A stretch of DNA of 14,345 bases from Verrucomicrobiota bacterium. GTDB lineage: Bacteria; Verrucomicrobiota; Verrucomicrobiia; Chthoniobacterales; UBA10450. The translations under genes and the position numbers were made by a program. The notes below the pieces were generated by a model, which was not told the origin of the DNA, did not search any database, and worked only from the letters and a program-made list of their open reading frames with translations. Below, piece by piece: positions 14,313 to 14,345 of this stretch. The DNA lies in NCBI GenBank assembly GCA_003218525.1, contig QHNU01000056.1:1631-15975 (forward strand), given 5' to 3'. Numbering within the stretch: position 1 is the first letter of the stretch; the number at the start of each line of letters is the position of its first letter.

Positions 14313-14345
14313 CCAACCGTTATAACTCTCTCAACCCTTCAACCA

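Larger units (their letters stand above)
13967..14345. other. Repeat-rich region after ftsH with a gene remnant
   Basis: After the ftsH stop come a family 1 hairpin, a family 4 hairpin with a T-rich tail, a 100-base stretch without recognisable content, a long palindrome (14131-14152) and then a minus-strand fragment of a four-helix-bundle gene. No complete gene is seen. Confidence 0.6.

Overview
The window looks like a chromosomal stretch from a free-living Gram-negative-type bacterium. My best guess is the phylum Verrucomicrobiota (soil Chthoniobacter/Spartobacteria-like). That rests on general resemblance: housekeeping protein style, moderately GC-rich DNA with little Shine-Dalgarno use, a four-helix-bundle (S23-type) gene remnant, and gaps full of short palindromic repeats. 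It is an inference without any search. There is no rRNA, tRNA, CRISPR array, phage or transposase gene.

Layout. (1) Positions 1-1147, minus strand: a gene running off the left edge. It fuses a BadF/MurK-type amino-sugar kinase to the start of a MurQ (MurNAc-6-phosphate etherase) domain, a cell-wall recycling enzyme. (2) 1270-3273, plus strand: complete NAD-dependent DNA ligase ligA, divergent from the kinase gene. (3) 3274-3544: gap with several hairpin repeats. (4) 3545-6491, minus strand: a tight four-gene group, in transcription order a YugP-type membrane zinc peptidase, an ECF sigma factor, a single-pass membrane protein placed like an anti-sigma factor, and an exported HtrA/DegP-like PDZ protein in which all three catalytic-triad positions are substituted. 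(5) 6660-7790, minus strand: an M24 (Xaa-Pro) metallopeptidase. (6) 7791-8128: a second repeat-rich gap. (7) 8129-11749, minus strand: a 1206-residue protein with a TerB-like region, two FHA-like regions, an ABCG-type ATPase and a membrane domain. (8) 11936-13966, plus strand: ftsH, divergent from the ABC gene. (9) 13967-14345: a repeat-rich tail holding the remnant of a four-helix-bundle (S23/IVP-family) gene on the minus strand.

How the genes may work together. The central group resembles, by gene order, envelope-stress modules of the rpoE-rseA / algU-mucA-mucD type, but its HtrA-like member cannot be a conventional serine protease. It may act as a PDZ-bearing sensor or scaffold, with the adjacent membrane zinc peptidase or another protease doing the cutting. 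FtsH, the M24 peptidase and the zinc peptidase make the window rich in proteolysis genes, though only the sigma group looks like one transcription unit.

The gaps carry at least four families of short hairpin repeats that recur two or three times in this window. They are absent from the coding sequences I read and probably belong to genome-wide dispersed repeat families. The most interesting items are the triad-less HtrA homologue beside a sigma/anti-sigma pair, the TerB-FHA-ABCG protein, and the kinase-MurQ fusion.
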